64,000 nucleotides of DNA, from the NCBI GenBank assembly GCA_008933995.1, contig WARS01000015.1, forward strand, positions 6,756,861-6,820,860, written 5' to 3'. Of this stretch, positions 49,746 through 63,900 are shown one piece after another (position 1 is the first letter of the stretch; each line of letters begins with the position of its first letter). The notes under the pieces were generated by a model, which was not told the DNA's origin, searched no databases, and worked only from the letters and a program-made list of their open reading frames with translations. The position numbers and the translations under genes were made by a program. Source of the DNA: Datnioides undecimradiatus (Eukaryota; Chordata; Actinopteri; Lobotiformes; Datnioididae).

Positions 49746-52700
49746 TGGATCAGTGTGGCATGGCGCGCGCCAATGGTGCGACCGCAGGGGGTTGATTTCT
49801 GTCTGGGCTCAAGCATGAGTTGCGTGAGGTGCGATTAGACCTACAGATCCCCCACCAGAGAAATCCAGATACAGTATGCATGTGTGAAAACTGCCCTCTG
49901 CAGATGCTATTTCTTCCCCTGTCCCTTTGATACATCCTCTGCTGGCTTTTTCAATTAACTTCCTGCCATCTTTGGGAGAGCGATGACAGTTTATTCTGCG
50001 TGATCACATTAAGCAAGTGAGCAAAAACTGAGCTGAGCTATGACTTCTCCTCACCCAGCAGTAGAAGGTCACGGCTGTCTAATGTGCTCTAAATTTCAGC
50101 TGCTGTGTGAAACGTCTCTTTTCCTCTTGTTGAGCTCCCACAGCTGCTTATTGAATAATCGCTCAAAAGTATCTCAGCCTTTTATTGTAGCCATTCAATC
50201 AGCTGAGATGAGCAGGCACTGTGGCTCTGTTGAAATAGCCAGTCAGTTTTATTCTCTTTGTAGGAAGATCTGCATAGGCCCCATTAATCAAGTGTGCTTT
50301 TTTGTTTGATTTGTCTAGCTAATATTTGGAAGAAAAGCCACTGGAAGATTATACATCACTGATATGAACTGACAAAGCTTAGACGGTAAATACTAAAACG
50401 AAGCAATCAATAAACAAATCAGTCCAAGCTGCTGAAAAGGTCCATCTTAGACTCTTTAAATTAAAATAAATTACAGCCCATTAGATGGTACATCACAGTG
50501 TTTTCAGTGTAAATAGGCAGTGACACTTGTTTGATGCTCACTAAAAGCTCCCCGTGTACCATCCAATCAGTCTCATTTCTCAGCCATTGACTGAAGTGGA
50601 TTTTTCCACCTCGTGAAGTTCCCTCGCTTATCCAAACAAATTATCATCCTACTGATTCAGTAATTGTATTTTGATCACTGATTGCAGTTTTAAGATCACT
50701 GCTGTACCACTTCTGAAGCAAGATGGGCTCTCCTGGAGAGGACTAAAACAAAGAGAAAAGAAGCCTCAGCTCTCAGTGTGGAGCGGCAGACTGACTGAGC
50801 CGAAACATAGCAGTGGCTCCTCCAAGTGGTGCTGCACTTCCTAGACAGGGCAGTGATAACAAGAAAGATGAGGCTCAACTTTATTTTATATCTCGTCACG
50901 TGGAGCAGCACCACTGAGAACTCACTGCAGCCACTGCCTTTGTTTGGCTCACCTTGTCCTGTCCTTTACACTGAGGGCTACCATTAACCGCCACAGCAAT
51001 CCCTCAGTCCATACATCACATAAATCAGCTATGATCAGACCACTGGAGGGCTGTCACCTCCTGTAATACAATCTTTCTCTCTCACCACACACACAAACAC
51101 ACACACGCACTCATGCACTAAAATGCATGCTGACACGCATGTACACACACACCCTTAAAGCAAAAACTGAAAATGATGGATATGCACTGTCACTTACAGA
51201 ATCTCTATTTCAGGAGAGATTATGACAGCCCTCACTCTATACTTCAGAACTATACACTTGATCATATGCAGCGTCTGTAGGAGCTCCAATCCACTCTCAA
51301 GTATGGACAAATTGAAAGTGGCTGTTATTAAGCCATATCTGGCAAAACCGCTCAATTTTCTTCCATTCATTCCCGTAGCACTTTGGTGACAGTGATGAGC
51401 CCTTTGTAGAGCTCGAAACAATTTCACAGCAAGTGGACTAGGGCTGAAAATACAATAACATTTACTTGAAATGTAAATTAGCTCTCACACCTCAAGCTCC
51501 TCGAAAATAATTGTCTTATATTCCACCTATTGTCCTGCAGCCCCGAGTATGAGTCACACATTTTATTGTTTGCTTTTTGTGCAGTGAAATTGGGGTCATC
51601 AGATGTGGGAGTATTTTGAAAACAGCTTGATATTCAACTGTGCACCGACAATGAAGCTCGGTCTGATTGAATTTACTTCTATTCCAGGTTCCTCAGACAA
51701 TTTATTGGATCACTCACCACTTAAAGATTTATTGCCTTTCAATATTTTTACTGAAAGCTGAAAAACCCATTGAGAATATACTAATTTTGCTATAAGCACT
51801 TGTCTGGTCTCCTTTACTTCAGTTTTAGGGTTACTAACATCTCTTAAATGGCACTAAAATAGGAAGCCAATGCCAGAAAAAAAGGATTGTTTTGCGTGAA
51901 AGAATGATGGTCAGGCAAGTTTGACTATATGTGGGCCTATTGTGCATTCTGTTTGTTACTCAACCACTCACTCTGCTGTGCACTGCAGGAAATGTGGTGA
52001 AGCTGCACCTAGTAGGATTTTATGCAAAAATGTGGGTCCACATCATCAGCCTGATGCAAGCTCCAAGGGAGAACAGCTTTCTGTCCCCAGTATGGGAGAT
52101 GTTATTTACACAGGTTAAGATCTGGCGGGAACACTGAAGGGAAAATATTCCACTTTTTTAATAAAGACTTAAGTAAGAAAATTGCATCATACAGTGGAAG
52201 CTTTATTGCTATGATATTAAAAAAAAACAACCCTCAAATTTATAGAAGTTGCATGTGTAAGAAGTGAGTAGCATTTAGGCTATGGACTTATCAACAAAGG
52301 TTACACCTGCCATCAAATGCTTAAATTTCACCAATAACCACTTCTTCTAGCTGCAAGTAAAACATGCTCAGCATAGTTTAGTGTGTGGTTAGTTATCAGG
52401 TCCTTTAAGGTTTCAGAGTAATAATTTTTCATCACAATCGATAAGGCTCTAACCTTCCCTGGAAACAGTATTTTACGCATAAAGTTCAGTTTACTCATCT
52501 GGGGGAATAAAACTCATCCTATTTAAAGACTCATATGATATGTTCTGCGGCGATGACGAAACATTTCTAAAGTCTGAGTTTGACAGATGAGAGCATTCAT
52601 TATTGAAGAGGGGTCTAACAAAGGTTAAATCGCATTAAATTATTTACTTGATTATTTTTAACTTTCATCTTGAAAGTCCCTTAACTTAATGGAGGTGCAC

Positions 52701-53224
52701 CATGAAATCACTGAAGTATAATAATGAATGTTGACAAAAATTCAGATGTCTCTGGTTTATTAGAGTTCATGGTATTGTTCCCTGGTATTGTTTCAGAAAT
52801 GTATGAGCGCACCATTTTGCAAACTCATTTATGTTTAATATCAATGAATGTACCTATTAATGGTGCAGATCTCAGACACAACCATTTTGCAATCTTCCAA
52901 AAGGATCTCTGGCAGCTAGAGATTTATTTTCCCTAGGAGTTGCTTTGCAGCATGATCGGTAGTTGGACACAAACACAACTCCATATTAGCTGAATCTGAG
53001 GATAAGCAACTAAAGGTCTCATCTGCCAAAAAAATATATAATTATTTTGAATTATTTTCCTGAATCATATTATTTGTGCAGTCCGGGGAACCAAAGTCTG
53101 TTGGGTTGTTTCAATAAGATATTGAACCATTTTATTTTCCTTAAATCAGTACAGTCACAATACTTTCCTTTAAAAAATGGCTCTACGTTGCAAATGAGCT
53201 ATTGTGCGCTAATGCACACCTACC

Positions 53225-53330
53225 AATAACTTTACAAAGCCAATAGTTTGATTACAGCTCATTTTGCTGCCTCCAAGTGGCCAAAATGCATGCTGCTTTA
53301 ATGTAAAGTCAATATATTGTCAATGCTGAT
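53225..53330. repeat. Possible interspersed repeat remnant
   Basis: The segment around CATTTTGCTGCCTCCAAGTG and GGCCAAAATGCATGCTGCTT resembles a phrase found in dispersed fish repeats. It is short and diverged, so this is a weak call. Confidence 0.25.
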
Positions 53331-56300
53331 ACAAAGTCAGACCAAAACAATCAAATTTAATGAGATATTTCATATAGATCATTATTCTTTTGGAATTTAA
53401 CTAGTCTTGGACATAAACTGTAGTCTATCAAATAAAAGTAAATATCTTATTTTACTGTAAAGTGTTTTAAGACCCAAAGAAGGCTTACTGGAGGAAAGAG
53501 ACTGTTGTTTTGTGGCTGTACTCTGTATAAATTCTTTCTTCCTGATGCTGACTGATAATTAAGGAAGCCTTTGTGTCAGCACCAGTTTATAGCTCACTGT
53601 GGACCAGTTAAAACCGAAGCAAGGGCTGTGAAAAGCCTGCAGTGAATTACTTTAATACACAGCGTCAGTCAGTGGCAGCCAGAGTAAACACTGGTGTTGT
53701 GCCCAAACTGCAGAATGCAGATGAATATCCTGGAAAACATATGAGAACATATTGTAAATGTTACTGCACTGAGATTCCTGCAGTGACATTAAGGCCATAA
53801 TGTAGATTTATGAGAAGAATGAGCTGATCTGCTCTAAGCTGCCAGCAGAGGTCTCCAGAGAGCTGTAGTTGCCTTTATGTTTCCCTCTAAGTTTTCACCA
53901 CAGATATCCTTTTTGTCCTCCATGATTTAAAAAACATGCTACAGAAAAAGTCATTTTTGAATCCACAATAATCAGCAACATTTTTAATATATATTGTTTA
54001 CAAAGCAGGTGGAGGTGATGCTACAAAATTACACAGTTTGAAGCATATCTGGTGTTTCTCTTGTTATCTTGAGCTGAGAGCTCCCTCTTCCATCCCTTTC
54101 TCCCTTACCCCCACACAAGGCATTGTCTACTATCCTGTTTCTCTCATACACATGGGCTACTATGGCCTAATGACATCACTGACCCAAGGCAGAAGCAGGC
54201 CCTGCAGAGCTGGGGATGAGTCACTCCTATCCGCACAGCCCAGCAGAAAACAACAGGCGCACAGTGGTGAGCCGAATCTCAGCCTGCATCTCTCCCATCA
54301 CATGTGATTCAATATGGACACTGATGGCTGACTGAAGATAGCAAAGCCTCTTAATGTCAAGGTCTTAGTGGTTTCCTCTCATCTAATGACTGGGCTAGTT
54401 AGATGATGAATGGCAATGTAATTTACGCAGGGAGCCTCGCCAGTACTCTTCCTTATGTTGATATATGCATGACATACCATACAATGCAGTTGTTTGTTAC
54501 ACTATGTGAAATAAGCATGGCATGCTTACATAACATACTGTAAATCAAATCAAAACATAATGATTGCACCACAATGCCACTGTATAATAATCACATTGTG
54601 ATTTACTTTCCAGTTTATTGCTTGCTTATTGTGTAGCTCACAGCAGCCACCCAGTCCTACTTTTAGAGGCTTGCTACACACACACGCCTTCACACAACGT
54701 ATAAAAACCTGACGCTGCACCAAGGCGCATTAGAACAGTTTCACCCAAGGCATGACCCTTTTCCCTTGGTAAAATAGCTTCAGCTCCTGTAAATGTCTTA
54801 CACCTTTTCTCTCCCATTGTGTTTAAATAGGCATTTCTTGCATGTTGCAGAGATGTCTATGAAATATTAAATACTCAATGTAAATATAGAAAATGACATA
54901 TAATAGTGCATGCAGCTGTATGACTGTGATTTTTAGGGTCCTGCCTCTTTTCAAATGCTTATTTTGTTGTGCTGCTAGTAGCAACTGCGATTTGCCAGAG
55001 CTGTTACCAAGAAAACATTGACATATATATATGACACTTATGGGATTTATATTGACAAGGCTCTTTTATCAACTATTATTTACGGAGTTTCTAATTATAG
55101 TTCTTTCAGTTTAGTTGTTGGGCTATAACTTAGCTAGCTAGTTAATTGTGACATATTTTGCTCACTTATAGTGGAAATAAGTGATCACAGTTTAAATATA
55201 ACATTACTGGAGTGAGCACAGTTTTCTTGTTACAATACTAATTCCTTTTAACCTTAAGTCTACACTGTATTTATGGTATTTCAGCTTCTTTTCTGATCAC
55301 TATCACTGAATTTGTTACCCAATACTGTTCAAAAATGAACTTTTCAGCAGATGTCTTGTTGCTAAAGTGAGGGCAGTGGTAGCAGTTTGTTAGTGTTTCC
55401 CATCTCTTTTTTGTCCTTCTCTCTCACACAATGAAAATGCTACATTCGATGCCTGCTTTACAGCCCTGCGTTAGACCAATGCCCACCTTCCTATGTAGAA
55501 AAACACAGTTACCAACCCATTTGCATTACACTGGAGATCATGTAAAAATCCAATGCAAATCACTCCATTAAATTGTATTGTGTCACAAATGGACACACGT
55601 GGCAGTTCAAATGAACTGAGCTGTCCTGACACATGCAGTTCACAGTAATGATGGTGCGTGTAGTGATTGTTTTTGCCAGTGGAGGTGCTCTCTCCCCCTG
55701 AGCAAGTTGTTTGAAGACTACACTGGAAAAGCAGTCGAAGGTAAGCAAAGCAGACAAACCAATCAGCTGAGGAAGACTTTGCTGCTCTGGGGTGGTATGT
55801 CGTTTCTTATTTCTCCTCATGTTATGTAAAGAAAGTCCACCCTCTAAGGCTTAGTTTGGCCTCGGATTACACGTATAAAGCCGGGGAGCTGATTAAATAT
55901 CTGTAATCTTATTTTTATAAAAACATTTCCAGAGTCAGAAAGGACAAAGAGGGCAGGGATGGTTTCTCCAGAGAACCCCTGCGATGACCAGATTTGCCTG
56001 TTTGAACCAAACCACAGAGAAATGCTGGCTGCTCTCTCTGTAATACCAGACAACCATAAAACCAAATATTTTCCAGCAGATATGCTTACCCAACTTGTTC
56101 ATCCAGCGAAAACATTTCTCATTAATTAGAGCTGAGTGGGCTAGCCATTGCCGTCCTGATAATTCAGAGTCACAGTAAGATAGCAGAACAGATTTATCAC
56201 ACGCCCTTGATTCCCATCAGTTACGTTATGGAACTGGTGCATATAATGTAAAGATAACCTTTAGTTCACCCTGCATTTCTTCAAGTCAAGTCAATGATGT

Positions 56301-59300
56301 AGTGCGCTAAAATTCACAAAAGCTTATTTGAGTAGAAACTTCACTAACTCCACGACAGCTGACATTAGTACACAGAAAAACCCACATTCGGTGGGTTTGG
56401 TGGGCATTGGGTAAAATAATGCATATTATGTATCCATTAAATTATATTTAGTACAACTCATCGTTCAAAGCGCTGCATCTGTATAACTTGATCATTTGTT
56501 TGACTGATTTACGAGACAGAGCCAACTGCAAACCCATCTCTACAGATCAACATGTTATGAGATATGAGATTAATTTAGGTCTGCCTGAGGCTTGTGAGCT
56601 GACATCCTTAGATGGTCGCGTGGAATTAGACCCTGCGACTTCACTGAGTACTCCTCCACCCACTGTGGTGAGAGAAACAGAGAGTGGGAGTGAGAACGCA
56701 AAATAGAGAGTGACGTTTTACTACAGAGAGAATTTGTTGTGTTTGAGCCTGCGAACAAATGTGCCCTGTAAGAGAGGCAAACACACCCCTTTAAACCACT
56801 CTGGGGTTTTCAATCGCTTAATTACTTTTATTTTTTTTAAATGACGCTATCTGTGTGTAGTCCAGTATCACATCTGTGTATGGATAAGTAACATTAATGG
56901 GATTGTGCAGGTAAGAATAACGTGAGACAGTAAGGGATGATGAGTGGTTATTGACAATGTATTATCACACAGCAACAACACTACTGTACTAGCATGTGGT
57001 GTGCTTTTTCATGTAGATGACAACCTGCTGATGTTTGGTGTCTGTAGGCTTTGACGCTATGACTTATGTCACACTCCCTACAGCAGAGATTGAGAAGGGA
57101 CGATGACAGATGAAAAAGCGCATTAGATACAATGGCAAACATACGTGTGGTGAGCCAACAGAGCAACTCCAAACACTGCAGTTAATACACTACCAAGTGA
57201 AACGAGTGAGATTTAACACATCACTAATACAGTAGGTGACTGTTGTAAATTCACACTCAAACTCATGCCTTGGAGTATGTGACCACCTCTGATCTACTAC
57301 TGAAAAAGTTTAGTTTGGCAGTGAGTTCAGTGAATGCAGCAGTGGTATAAACCAAAAAGACTGGCAGATTAGATGTTGTGATGGTGTATAAATAAATAAA
57401 CTCACACTAGTGTGAGTGTTTCCCATGAGGCCACTAAAATAAGAAAATAATTATATGAATGGTCTATGGCCAGTTTACAATATTATCATCACTGCTGCAG
57501 TAAGTCTGCAGTAAGACAACAGGAAACCTGTTTTGTTTTTTTTTTGTTTTTCTTGACTAACAAGTCACACCAAAGACAAATTTCCATGACCTTGTCATGA
57601 ACAATCCAGTTTTCTCTAAAACTCTCAAGACCCAAACATGAGTTAAGATATTCCATTAGTCCCCTGCATCATAACACACAGGGCCACACAACAATAAGGT
57701 AAGAAGACGGTAGAGAGAAATAAATCTATAGTTAAGTACTATAAACAGGTAGAAAGTTGTCTGCTTAAAAGCAGAAACTAGCTGCTAGTGTTAGTGGATA
57801 CAAAGGCACCACAATATAGAAGCTGCACCAACACAGTCTGAAGATTTATGCAATTTTCCAAAATGGAAAATCTGACACTCAGATGCAGCAACAAGCCAGA
57901 TGTGTGGAGGTGAAGAGGTGAAAAGGGTTTGAGCTTCGCTCTCTCGCTCTTTTTTTTAAAATTGTTACACAGCTTTTTGTCACCTTTTTTGCGAACAACC
58001 TCTTGTATCACTAAAACCGCCTTCCAGGAGAGACTTTCTGGACATTTGTGCTATTATATCTATATTTTAAAAATCATTGCATCTTGTCCTTTTCCATGAC
58101 AGCAGGCTCACTTTTGCATATGACTTCATAATAGCTATAAGTGCATTTGCCTATTGATGTGGGTGGACAACGTGTCATATGAGCTAGTGCTTTTCAAGCT
58201 ACCACACCCTTAATTTGGGAAAGAGACAGAATTCAGGGCAGCAACATTGTAAAGTGAAAGTGGCACAGTGAAAACATGATCATTTTTCTAAAAACTGTCC
58301 TTTGGCAGTGCAAAAGAATGTGCAGAGTGTAGATAGTTTAAAATAGACACCTTAATGAAAAAGGTGCATTAGAAATGTGTTTCACTGATTTATATGTAAA
58401 TGGATAGGGGCAAGCAAAGCCTGCCTGAGCTAATGTTAGCTAGCTGGCTTCACTCCATTCACTGTGTCCTCAACCAGGCAGGGTTCTTATCACAGCCTTA
58501 ACCTGATAAATAATAATAAAGGACATCCGACCAAATGCCCTTGTTTTGAAATAACTATGGTCAACTGGCAAGCAGTCTCTACTGGCAAGAAAGAACATAT
58601 GTATTGTTGAACATATGTATATGTCATTCAGAGGAAGGTGGAGGCTCAACACAAATATCACCAGTGAGCTCAAGCAAATCCTTTTTGGCCCAGCTGCAGG
58701 AAAAAAATTAAATAATCCATGTGCCACCCGTATGTTTATTCATCCCTTCCTTGCACAAACACTAGCTGTCAAAGGCACTTAACTCCAATTACTCTGCGGT
58801 GTGTGCTCATTCCAAGAAATGCAATCAGTTCTCAGCGAGAGACAAGTTGATATGTTACGGTGCAACTCTATCCAGTTGTTTGACTCTGTGGCCGACGCTG
58901 TGGTGAGACTGGAACAGTCCTCAAATGCTGAACGAGCTCATTTAGGCTGTTGAAAGCTGCCTTCATTGTATGTTATGCTAGCCTGTTCTGATAGTCACAT
59001 GTTTTATGTCAGTGTGTGCATGATTGCAAAATCGTATGTGAAAAAACAAAGCAAGGTTTCAAAGAAAACATTGCCCCAGTGTGCAGAAGCACAAAGCCCT
59101 TCTTGTCTTTTGTCTACATCATATGTTTTTAAGAACAACATTGCCCTGACACAGTCTAAACATAGAAAATGTCAACAGTTGTTTATGGAAAGTTTGCTGC
59201 AGTGGAGGAAAAACAAAGTATTTTCTGTTTGTTAATCAAAGCACCATGATGTGCCGTGCGAGAGATGACCAAAAGATGACCAGTGCATACCATCAATCTC

Positions 59301-59480
59301 TCGAGACATTATAAAGCCCCCCACCCATTCCCTCTGCAGTAAGACCAGGGCAGATCCCAAATCACTAGCTGCACGTCTGTAAAAGTAGAGTAAGCTGCTA
59401 CTCCTTATTTAAAAAAAGCTAACAAACACAATGACAGGACATCCAGTGTAACAAGAGGAAGGGGAAGTGCAAGCTGTTTT

Positions 59481-59500
59481 GTTCTTCTTCTTCTTCTTCT
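59481..59500. repeat. TTC trinucleotide repeat
   Basis: About six TTC units followed by CTCTC. Confidence 0.9.
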
Positions 59501-62500
59501 CTCTCATGTCCCTTGGAGGTCATTCTTCCTGCTCAACGCAACAAAGTCATCATTCACAGATGCGGCAGAGATGATGCAGAGATCCTCTCAAGTGTCGTCA
59601 TCTGTTTCGTCAGTCCCTGCTTATGTTGGTGTGCATGACATTAATTAACGGCTTAATCTGCCCCACTGCTGACCATAACAGTGTGGCTTAATAATAAGAC
59701 ATTGCGCTGTGGTTCCCTTGATACCATCCAGCTGTGCTGAAGGTCAGTGTTTAGTGGGCTCTACTGCAGAGACAGAGACGGATACAAATTTATCCCCTTG
59801 TATCTTTTCCTCTATGTTCTTTTAGACATGTCTGTGTAACTCATTATGTGTCATGAGATGGTCTTTAGGCATGCCTGTGGTGCTGCCTTTTAAGGGCGTG
59901 CAAAGGGAGAAGGAAGCCATTAAAGTTCAAAAGTCACACTTGTTCTTGGATTTAGCATCAAACAGCATGTTCGTCACTGGATGCATGACAGTATTGCCAA
60001 ACATCTGGAGACAGGGAACATCTTTTACCTAAGCAATAAACTATTCCTGATTTCAAAACCTGTTTCCTGTCCCTTTAAAGTTAAAAACAGATGTAAAAGT
60101 AATAGATGAAAATACCTTTTAAGCATCTATTTAAAAAAGGACTGGACTGTACAGTCAATCAACAAGCCCAGTAAATGTTCTGTTAAAATCAGCAGCCCCA
60201 AAATGACCCCTAAAAGCCCCAAGTACACAGAGACCTTCCTACTCATTGTTATGGGAACCAAGTTTCCAATAAAAAGATACTTAAATGCCTTTGGCATTGC
60301 TTGCTTGTACGTGTTTGTGTGTGTGTGCATGTGTGTGTATGTATGCATATTGCAGTCCTTCTGCACGAGAGCTTTAGAGGACTTTTGCATACTCTCCCTT
60401 GCCAGAAAAACAGAGGAAAACAAACACTGTCTTTATTACAGTAATGAATATGCTTTGGGAAGCAAATTATATAATTTTCCACTAACTCCCACTTATATAA
60501 TGCCAAGAGTGGCTCAGGGAAACCTGTGACATTTGACTTTGCTGGCACCAAACAATAAAGTCCTCCATTGTTGTTCAACCCCTGACCCTTCACCTCTGAA
60601 AACTCATAATGGCGTCATCACTTACAATATAAGTTAGTAAAGTAGCTGCTCGCACTATCAGAGACATCTGAATACAACAAGGACTAATAAACACTTAGGT
60701 CAACATCGTCACTTTGCATTTAGGTCTTACAGATCATTGGTGGTGAAGCCAATGGAGGATTTGTGCTTGTACAGTCCATGCAGACACACACAGCTGCAGA
60801 GACTGATACTAAGACATCAGCAGTAGCGCAGATGCTTTTTGTCCCTGTACAGTACACACAGAGTACATCGAGCCAAGCTCATTACTCTGTGCTCCCATTC
60901 ACTCAAATTGGCACACAGCATTCATTCAGAAAAGAGACCTTGGGGCAACATAACAACAAGAATACAAACGTATGTTTTCAAGAATTGAAATTTAATGCCT
61001 GCTCCATAATAATTTTCCCTGATGCTCTATGCAATTGCATTGGCAAGTCAGCGCAGACATCCATTATTCAGCCTAATCTGACTTGGCTTTGATCTCTGCA
61101 GAGTTGATGCTTCATCAGTGAACTAGCATTGAGGATGAGGAGAGCGCAGACCACTTTGTCATGTAGGTCAGCGTGTGGCTACCGTCTCTATCTCAGCACT
61201 CAGGTGATGCACAGGTGAAACAATGGGTTCAGTGTGCAGCTCTCATCTAACAGATTCATCCACGTGGAGGTGGAGTGCAGTCCTGGCTGGCTGGCAGTCT
61301 GACAGTATATATTTGCATAGTAGAGGTCAGGTATAACACAAGGCACCCTGTGTTCTACACTGCAATAAAGGAGCTCTGAGACAGGCAGGCTGACAGACAG
61401 GTAGATATTAGAAACTGCAGGATAATTCCTTTGCTCTGAAGCAAAGGAGGACAGGAGAAAGCTGCTTGTTTGGAAGTTGGGTTTTTTTTCCGTTGCTGTC
61501 ATATCCACAGCTTTTAACTTTTTATCTTTAGATGGCTTCAACCTAAGTAAAACAAAATGAAACAGTGGATTGAAGAGCTATCATGGCAAGCTGTGTTTTT
61601 ATGAAGCAAACGTCATAACAGTGCCTTTTGAGTCATGTCTCCACCTATGAGGGGAACCGGGGTATGAAACATAAACAGGTCCATATGTTTGTTAACTGGT
61701 CAGCTGGCTCAACACTAAATCCTCCTGGGTCTAATTTGTGTGCAATGTTATGATGTAACTTTTTTAAACTCACTCTTCCTGTGTTCATATAAGTGGGTAA
61801 ACACCATAACAAGACACAGCTTGGCTCCTTGTATGGACTGTAACATTTACAAAGTCATCCACTTCATGCTATAGCAAGCTGCTTTGACTAGTAATCTGAT
61901 TAGCATGTCTATGGAAATCAAGGGAGGTGATCTTTGACTGAGCAGCAGAGGTGATAACCCGTTTAGAGGGAACTGCAGTGAGTTGCTGAGTGTTGCTCTG
62001 CCACATGTGGCAGTTTAACAAGGAAAGCTTTGACACATGCAGACACTTTTCTCACTGTTACAACCACACATTCAGGACATCCTGACAAAAGCACACATAC
62101 AAACGCACACTGACGCACACATGCTGTCAGCTTCTCTCTGTTTCTTTTGTCCATCTCTGTTTATGTCTGTTTGCCCTGCTCTCACGTTCCTCACCTTGTT
62201 AAAGCTGTTGCTGTTCTAATATTAAAGTAAAACAAAGGATATTAGGTCATTTGCTTATTTATCTGTTTATACCAGGGTCAAATTAGATTTTTTTAGCTGC
62301 TTAGAGAATCAAAGAGCTCCCAACCTGAATATAAACAATGACTGTGTCATTTCTTGTTCCATCTGAATTTATGTGTGACTGCAGTACAATTTGGAGCAGG
62401 ACTATTTATAGCTGACTGCCGCCACTGCCACTACCACCCTGCAGCCTGAAAGTCACACCAGGAGATTTTGGGAGGGGAGTCCTTGAGCTCTTCTGTCAAT

Positions 62501-62890
62501 GCGAAGCATTGCAGTGACAAGTTTGCTGATGAGGTTGGTCACTCTGAAGTCGCACTGCACCGTTTCCTGTCTAACACACCAAGGCTGCATCCTTCAAAGA
62601 CACAGAATGTAAGTACATACTCCCAGTCACCCAGCACATGTGCACATCCAAGAGCATGCACTCCCATGCATGTACCATGTGCACTCATTTTCATATGCAC
62701 GCATACAACTTCTCATTTCAGAACAGAAACTGTGGTAAACTGTGTTAATGTACAGTATGTGTGTCATTGTAATGAATTTGTGCCAGTATCATCACAGTTA
62801 TTGATTTGTTTTGATGCGATGTCTTACTTTTGCTCCAATTGTCAGCCCCTAGCAAGAAGAGGTGCTGTACTACTGTTAGTTATTATTATA

Positions 62891-62912
62891 GAGGAGGAGG
62901 AGGAGGAGAGGA
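62891..62912. repeat. GAG trinucleotide repeat
   Basis: About six GAG units, close to the candidate noncoding exon donor. Confidence 0.9.
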
Positions 62913-62949
62913 GTGACAGGAAAGAAAATAGAGTAATGTAAAAACTTAC

Positions 62950-63075
62950 TTTATATCTTTTTGAGAAAGTTCCAGAAAGAGTTTATTTATCCAATCCAGG
63001 CTACCGTACGTCTTCTGTCTGCTCTCTGTTAGTCCCAATCACAGAAACCAAAACAAACAAAAGTATCTGGTGTGC
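62950..63075 (-). other. pde4d: Candidate noncoding first exon of pde4d
   Basis: On the minus strand a strong donor (GTAAGT at 62,944-62,949) follows about 100 nt without a useful long reading frame, just downstream of a CCAAT-box-rich block. If spliced to the acceptor at 46,491, a TAA stop falls in frame shortly before the ATG of that exon, which would fix it as the start codon. The upper boundary (transcription start) is a guess. Support is only positional and splice-based, so a chance donor cannot be excluded. Confidence 0.3.
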
Positions 63076-63099
63076 ATCTCTAACACAGCAAGTCCCACT

Positions 63100-63260
63100 C
63101 CGCTGCTCACTGATGCTCCCTGGAATAAGGAGGGAACTCTGCTCACAGCTCAAAGGCTCACAGCCAATCGTGTCAGAGTGGTTCCTGCCTATTGGCCAAT
63201 CACGTGCCTCTCATGCTCCGGCCTCCCACCCCCACCTCCTCCTGCTGAAAGTTCCCATGG
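63100..63260 (-). promoter_or_regulatory. Candidate promoter with CCAAT and CACGTG boxes
   Basis: A compact, more GC-rich block. It holds a CCAAT box at 63,164-63,168, a self-complementary ATTGGCCAAT at 63,191-63,200 immediately followed by the E-box CACGTG (63,201-63,206), and a G-rich GC-box-like tract on the minus strand near 63,225-63,243. Such clustering is typical of TATA-less promoters that bind NF-Y, USF and Sp1/KLF factors. CCAAT boxes work in either orientation, so direction is not certain; the downstream minus-strand donor favours pde4d. Confidence 0.4.
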
Positions 63261-63524
63261 TTGTGGACAAACTCGAGAGGAGAGAAAAGGGGTTTAGAGA
63301 AGGGAGCACAAGGGAGAATGCTATGACAAAGTGAGAAGAACTGCTGTAGTATTTACTGTATAATGTATAACAGAGCAGTTGTGGAAAAGGGATCTCAAAA
63401 AGGAGGGTTTATTTATCTGTATGCTATGGTTTCAAATCCTAAAACTGTGCTTTTGCTCTTTTATTGTAGTTGGGAGTGGTGCTGTCATGTCTGATGCTTT
63501 ACTACAGCAAATATTACACCCTAT

Positions 63525-63900
63525 CTATATATTAAAGGAATAGTTCAATATCACTCTCATATATCTGTTCATTAAATATGAAGCTCCAGCCAGAAGATGC
63601 TTAGCTTTGCTTAGCTTCAGCAGGAAACATTTACCTTTGCTTCTGTCCGAAGAAAAATCCCTTTACCGCAACCTCTAATGCTCAATGAAGAAAACATTTT
63701 TGTTTGTTTACTCAGCACAAAAACTGAAATATAAAAACAAAAAGTTATGCTTTCACATGTTTTCGTAATTGTAGTACTATTTCTTGTTATCATTGGACAG
63801 AGCCAGGCTAGTTGTGTCCCCTTGGTTTTAATCTTAGGCTAAACTAAGCTAATTGTGTTTTGGCTCCAGCTCATATTGAGCAGTCAGATATGAGAGCGTT
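63525..63900 (+). repeat. Decayed percomorph-type interspersed repeat
   Basis: A string of segments I recall from a very common repeat in perch-like fish: AAAGGAATAGTTCAA, then CACTCTCAT, ATATGAAGCTCCAGCCAG, GCTTAGCTTTGCTTAGCTT, GGACAGAGCCAGGCTAG and CTAAACTAAGCTAA. The order fits the repeat but many positions have diverged. It has no coding content. The class (probably a nonautonomous DNA element) is from memory. Confidence 0.6.

Larger units (their letters stand above)
46492..62949 (-). other. pde4d: Candidate first intron of pde4d
   Basis: About 16.5 kb without a recognisable exon. It holds a CT/CA microsatellite (47,009-47,122), a homopurine tract (about 47,849-47,945), a long GT microsatellite (49,704-49,744), a CA-rich stretch (about 51,084-51,107), a possible repeat remnant (about 53,225-53,330), a TTC repeat (59,481-59,500), a GT-rich stretch (about 60,309-60,350) and a GAG repeat (62,891-62,912). 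If the noncoding exon at 62,950 is wrong, this is simply upstream or intronic sequence of unknown extent. Confidence 0.4.

Noticed and set aside
61200..61541. 113-codon minus-strand frame
   Set aside because: No recognised domain, and composition as expected for random intron. It was considered as an upstream pde4d exon, but shares nothing with PDE4 N-termini.
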